From NCBI GenBank assembly GCA_003157675.1, contig PMKG01000377.1, positions 1-8,519 of the forward strand: 8,519 bases of DNA. The letters run 5' to 3'. The stretch comes from Acidobacteriota bacterium (lineage in GTDB: Bacteria; Acidobacteriota; Vicinamibacteria; Vicinamibacterales; Fen-181). A program made the position numbers and the translations under genes. Below the pieces are notes generated by a model that had not been told where the DNA came from, did no database searches, and saw only the letters and a list, made by a program, of their open reading frames with translations. Below, piece after piece: positions 5,800 through 8,519 of this stretch; position 1 is the stretch's first letter, and the number at the start of each line of letters is the position of its first letter.

Positions 5800-7169
5800 T
5801 GACACGAACGAACCTGCTCGGACTGTGGGGACTCGCCGCTGCCGGCGTGACGCTGATGGCGATCGCGCCGGGCGCGCAGGCGCCCCAGCAGCCGCCGCAA
5901 CAGCCACCGGCGATCTCGCTCACCATCACGGGAGAATCCGGCGCCCTGCCCCACTACGCCGTGCCCGATTTCATCCCGCTCTCGAACGACGCCGAGACGG
6001 TGGCGGCCGCGAAGACGATCGGCGAGGTCTTGTTCGCCGACCTCGCCTTCGAGCGGGAGTTCGAGATGATCCCGCGCGACACGTACGCCTCGATTCCCCC
6101 CGCGCGCTCCCTCTCCGCCATCCCGTTCGACCGGTGGCGAGAGCTGGGCGCCGACGGTCTGGTCATCGGCACGGTGCAGAAGCAGGGGGACTCGCTGCGC
6201 GTGGATGTGCGGCTGTTCGGCGTGAAGCAGCAACAGGCGGCGTTCGGGCGGGAGTACGTGGCGCAGGCGTCGAACCCGCGCTTCATCGCGCACACGGCGT
6301 CGGACGAGATCTTCCAGTCGCAGCTCGCGTTGCGCGGGGTGGCCAGGACCAAGATCGCGTTCGTGTCCGACCGCGACGGCGAGCGCCTGGTCGGCACGGT
6401 CGAGTCGCGCGTGGTGAAGGAGGTTTACCTCTGCGATTACGACGGCGCGAACCAGCGGCGGCTGACCGTCAACCGGACGCTCAACATCAACCCGACCTGG
6501 TCGCCCGACGGCCGCTCGATCGCGTACACGTCGTACCGGCGTGGCGTGCCCGACATCTTCATCTCGAACATTTTCCAGGGCACGATCGAGAACCCGCTGC
6601 ACAGCCGGGGCGAGGAGAACTTCCTGCCCGTCTGGTCGCCCGACGGGACGAAGATCGCGTTCCAGTCGAACCGCGACGGCCACGCGGAGATCTACGTCAT
6701 GAGCCGGGACGGATCCGGCATCAGGCGGCTCACGAACAACCCGGCGAACGACGGGACGCCCACCTGGTCGCCCACCGGCCGGCAGATCGCGTTCACGTCG
6801 GATCGGGCCGGCGCTCCCCAGATCTACGTCGTCGACGCCGACGGGCTGAACCTGCGCCTGTTGACGCACGAGTCGTACTGCGACCGGCCGACCTGGTCGC
6901 CGGCGCCGTACAATGAGATCGCCTACGCCTCCCGGACCGGGTCGGGGTTCGACGTCAAGGTGCTCGACCTGGCGAGCGGCGAGATCCGTCAGTTGACGTT
7001 CGGCGAGGGGAGCAACGAGAGCCCGGCATACGCGCCCAACGGGCGCCATCTCGTCTTCAGCTCGACGCGGTCCGGCCGCCGCCAGCTGTACACGATCGAT
7101 CGCACGGGCAGGGACGTGCGGCAACTGACCAAGGTCGGCAACAACCAGACGCCGGATTGGTCGAAGTAG
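5799..7169 (+). CDS. tolB: Tol-Pal system beta-propeller protein TolB
   Basis: This 456-residue periplasmic protein is the hub that binds Pal and is acted on by TolA. It has an N-terminal signal peptide: a short basic start, then a hydrophobic stretch to about residue 22 and APGAQA. The cleavage site is ambiguous because of nearby prolines. A Gln/Pro-rich spacer (about 27-38) follows. The TolB N-domain spans about 40-180, with ADGLVIGTV and LRVDVRLF as visible landmarks. A beta-propeller of PD40 repeats follows: PTWSPDGRSIAYTS (232-245), PVWSPDGTKIAFQS (278-291), PTWSPTGRQIAFTS (321-334), PTWSPAPYNEIAYAS (364-378), PAYAPNGRHLVFSS (409-422) and a closing TPDWSK at the C-terminus. Its ATG overlaps the tolA stop codon by one base (TGATG), so translation is probably coupled. 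The length is normal (E. coli 430). Confidence 0.95.
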   Translation: MTRTNLLGLWGLAAAGVTLMAIAPGAQAPQQPPQQPPAISLTITGESGALPHYAVPDFIPLSNDAETVAAAKTIGEVLFADLAFEREFEMIPRDTYASIPPARSLSAIPFDRWRELGADGLVIGTVQKQGDSLRVDVRLFGVKQQQAAFGREYVAQASNPRFIAHTASDEIFQSQLALRGVARTKIAFVSDRDGERLVGTVESRVVKEVYLCDYDGANQRRLTVNRTLNINPTWSPDGRSIAYTSYRRGVPDIFISNIFQGTIENPLHSRGEENFLPVWSPDGTKIAFQSNRDGHAEIYVMSRDGSGIRRLTNNPANDGTPTWSPTGRQIAFTSDRAGAPQIYVVDADGLNLRLLTHESYCDRPTWSPAPYNEIAYASRTGSGFDVKVLDLASGEIRQLTFGEGSNESPAYAPNGRHLVFSSTRSGRRQLYTIDRTGRDVRQLTKVGNNQTPDWSK

Positions 7170-7187
7170 CGACGCGGAAGGAGAAAC

Positions 7188-7784
7188 ATGCGACACCACA
7201 GGGGGATGGTCGGCACCGTCGTTCTCGCGGCACTCGTCGTCTTGTCGGTCGGCGCGTGCCACCGGAGCGTTCCGCCCGTCGAGAACCCGGCGCCGCCCCC
7301 GTCCGCCGCGGCCCAGGCGCCGACGCTCGCCGCGCCTGACAAGCCGCCGGCGCCGCCCGCGCCCGTCAAGGAGTCGGTCGTCGCCGCGCCGGCGCCGATC
7401 GTCGAGGACCGGGTCAGCTCGGCGAGCCTGGACGAGATCAACAGGAACTCGCCGCTCAAGCCGGTATTCTTCGACTACAACCAGTCGGACGTCTCCGCCG
7501 AAGCGCAGAAGGCACTCGACGCGAACGCCGACGTGTTGAAACACAACCCGGGCTGGATCGTGACGATCGAGGGGCACTGCGACGAGCGCGGGACGGCCGA
7601 GTACAACCTCGCGCTCGGCGAGCGCCGGGCGAACGCGGCGCGGGCCTACCTGGTGTCGCTCGGGATTTCCGCCGATCACCTGCGCACGGTGAGCTACGGC
7701 AAGGAGTTCCCGTTCGACCCCGGTCACGACGAGGCGGCGTGGGCCAGGAACCGCCGGGCCCATTTCGTGGTCACGCAGAAATAG
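7188..7784 (+). CDS. pal: Peptidoglycan-associated lipoprotein Pal
   Basis: This 198-residue outer-membrane lipoprotein tethers the outer membrane to peptidoglycan and is relocated by the Tol machine at division. A lipoprotein signal peptide ends in the lipobox VGAC, with C24 as the lipidated residue. A Pro/Ala-rich tether (about 28-72) leads to the OmpA-like domain (about 90-198). Its landmarks are VFFDYNQSDV (93-102), IEGHCDERGTAEYN (127-140), LGERRANAARAYL (143-155) and NRRAHFV (188-194). D132 and R147 are 15 residues apart, as is the Asp/Arg pair that binds diaminopimelate in OmpA-family domains. There is a strong AAGGAG site 4 nt before the ATG, 18 bp after tolB. The tether is longer than in E. 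coli Pal (173 residues). Confidence 0.96.
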   Translation: MRHHRGMVGTVVLAALVVLSVGACHRSVPPVENPAPPPSAAAQAPTLAAPDKPPAPPAPVKESVVAAPAPIVEDRVSSASLDEINRNSPLKPVFFDYNQSDVSAEAQKALDANADVLKHNPGWIVTIEGHCDERGTAEYNLALGERRANAARAYLVSLGISADHLRTVSYGKEFPFDPGHDEAAWARNRRAHFVVTQK

Positions 7785-7856
7785 GCGCCGCCGCCCCGGA
7801 CGATGGGATAATGCCCCGGTCCGGCGACGACAGCCATCAGACGCGGAGTAAGAGGT
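7785..7856 (+). promoter_or_regulatory. pal-cpoB spacer with possible extended -10 promoter
   Basis: This is the longest gap inside the operon. It contains TG-G-GATAAT (7804-7812), an extended -10 form with five of six matches to TATAAT, but no -35 at 17 bp. Start would be near 7819. The arms CCGGAC (7796-7801) and GTCCGG (7819-7824) could pair across a 17-nt loop. There is no T-run, so I do not call a terminator. GGAG at 7845-7848 is the cpoB ribosome binding site. An internal promoter is possible but weakly supported. Confidence 0.3.
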
Positions 7857-8519
7857 ATGGTGCGAGAACGCGTGCTCGGATTCGTCCTCGTGGCGGCGCT
7901 GACGCAGGCTTCGGCGGGCGTCGCCTCGGCTGCCAACAAGGAACACCTGCAGATGATGGCCGAGATCCGGATGCTGCAGGAGCAGACCGCGCTGCTCCGG
8001 GCGCAGCTGACCGCGCTCAACGAGACCCTGCGCGCGCTCGGCACCAAGCTGGACGAGCAGGGCGGGGTGTCGCGCAAGGCCTTTGCGGACCAGAAGCTGT
8101 CGATCGACACGATCAGCGACGACGTGCGGGTCGTCCGCGAGAAGGTCGACGACAACAACGTGCGCGTCAGCACCCTGTCGCAGGAGCTCGACGCGATCCG
8201 CGCGGCCATGGCGCAGGAAGCCGCCCAGGTCGCGCAGCCTCCGGCCGCCGACGCCGCCAACCCGGCGGGCGCGCAGCCGCCGCCGGCGGCGGGACAGGGC
8301 GCGCAGCCTCCGGCGCAGTCGCCGCAGCGTCTCTACGACAGCGCCTGGGCGGACTACGTGGCCTCGCAATACAACCTGGCCGTCACCGGGTTCGAGAACT
8401 ACATCAGCAAGTTCCCGCGCTCCGAGCAGGCGGGCGACGCGCAGTACTTCATCGGCGAGTGCTACTACCAGCAGGGGATGTTCAAGGAGGCCGCCTCGGC
8501 CTACGACCGGGGGATCACC
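7857..8519 (+). CDS. cpoB: Cell division coordinator CpoB (YbgF), 3' end outside window
   Basis: The reading frame is open from the ATG at 7857 to the last base; 221 residues are visible. In E. coli, CpoB is periplasmic, binds TolA, and links septal peptidoglycan synthesis to outer-membrane constriction. The visible order matches: signal peptide 1-25 with an AxA-type site (GVASA before ANKEH), then a heptad-rich coiled coil (about 28-120, for example IRMLQEQTALLRAQLTALNE). Next is a Pro/Ala/Gln-rich linker (about 121-157) and the start of a TPR domain (from about 158: LYDSAWADYVASQYNLAV, then YFIGECYYQQGMFKEAASAY). GGAG lies 8 nt before the ATG. Position after pal is the standard one for this gene. 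The missing part should hold the remaining TPR units. Confidence 0.9.
   Translation, partial: MVRERVLGFVLVAALTQASAGVASAANKEHLQMMAEIRMLQEQTALLRAQLTALNETLRALGTKLDEQGGVSRKAFADQKLSIDTISDDVRVVREKVDDNNVRVSTLSQELDAIRAAMAQEAAQVAQPPAADAANPAGAQPPPAAGQGAQPPAQSPQRLYDSAWADYVASQYNLAVTGFENYISKFPRSEQAGDAQYFIGECYYQQGMFKEAASAYDRGIT
8231..8314 (+). repeat. In-frame repeats in the CpoB linker
   Basis: The 15-mer CGCGCAGCCTCCGGC occurs at 8231-8245 and again at 8300-8314, 69 bp (23 codons) apart. A related GCGCGCAGCCGCC lies between them. They encode repeated AQPP units of the Pro/Ala/Gln linker between the coiled coil and the TPR domain. Such repeats can change length by slippage without breaking the frame. Confidence 0.6.

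Noticed and set aside
7796..7824. Terminator after pal
   Set aside because: The CCGGAC/GTCCGG arms are short, the loop is 17 nt and there is no T-run, so an intrinsic terminator is not supported.
5787..8369. Very long open frame on the minus strand (860 codons) opposite tolB, pal and cpoB
   Set aside because: It is Arg-rich low-complexity sequence with no recognisable domain and lies opposite well-conserved genes. Long antisense frames are expected in DNA with strong G/C third positions.

Overview
The window is GC-rich, with strong G/C preference at third codon positions. This produces long antisense and off-frame open frames that are not genes. It carries two divergent housekeeping blocks around a 136-bp regulatory gap (3632-3767). 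A diderm is certain from the Tol-Pal system. The gene content, the TonB-like TolA and the base composition suggest an Acidobacteriota-type genome (possibly Vicinamibacteria), but this is inference; Myxococcota-like lineages are not excluded. I see no mobile element, CRISPR array, tRNA, rRNA or phage gene.

Left block (minus strand, read right to left): recN (DNA break repair ATPase), then miaB (tRNA methylthiotransferase, 9-bp gap with the miaB ribosome binding site on the recN stop codon), then a DUF151 'bifunctional nuclease' family gene (78-bp gap from its preferred start). They are tightly packed and probably co-transcribed from the gap. Bases 1-34 hold nothing I can identify.

Right block (plus strand): tolQ, tolR, tolA, tolB, pal and cpoB (ybgF), the last cut by the window end. 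Gaps inside tolQ-pal are 14, 14, -1 and 18 bp; pal to cpoB is 72 bp. TolQ and TolR form the proton-driven inner-membrane motor, TolA spans the periplasm, TolB is the periplasmic beta-propeller, Pal is the peptidoglycan-binding outer-membrane lipoprotein, and CpoB is the TPR/coiled-coil periplasmic partner. The whole machine serves outer-membrane constriction during division. The TolA position is held by a short protein with a TonB-type C-terminal domain and a Pro/Gly-rich linker, not the long helical TolA of Escherichia coli.

The gap holds a good sigma70-like promoter for the tol operon, a likely recN -10 on the other strand, and a hyphenated palindrome overlapping both. This is the least explained sequence here. 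I found no undescribed biological system; the notable points are variations on known ones.
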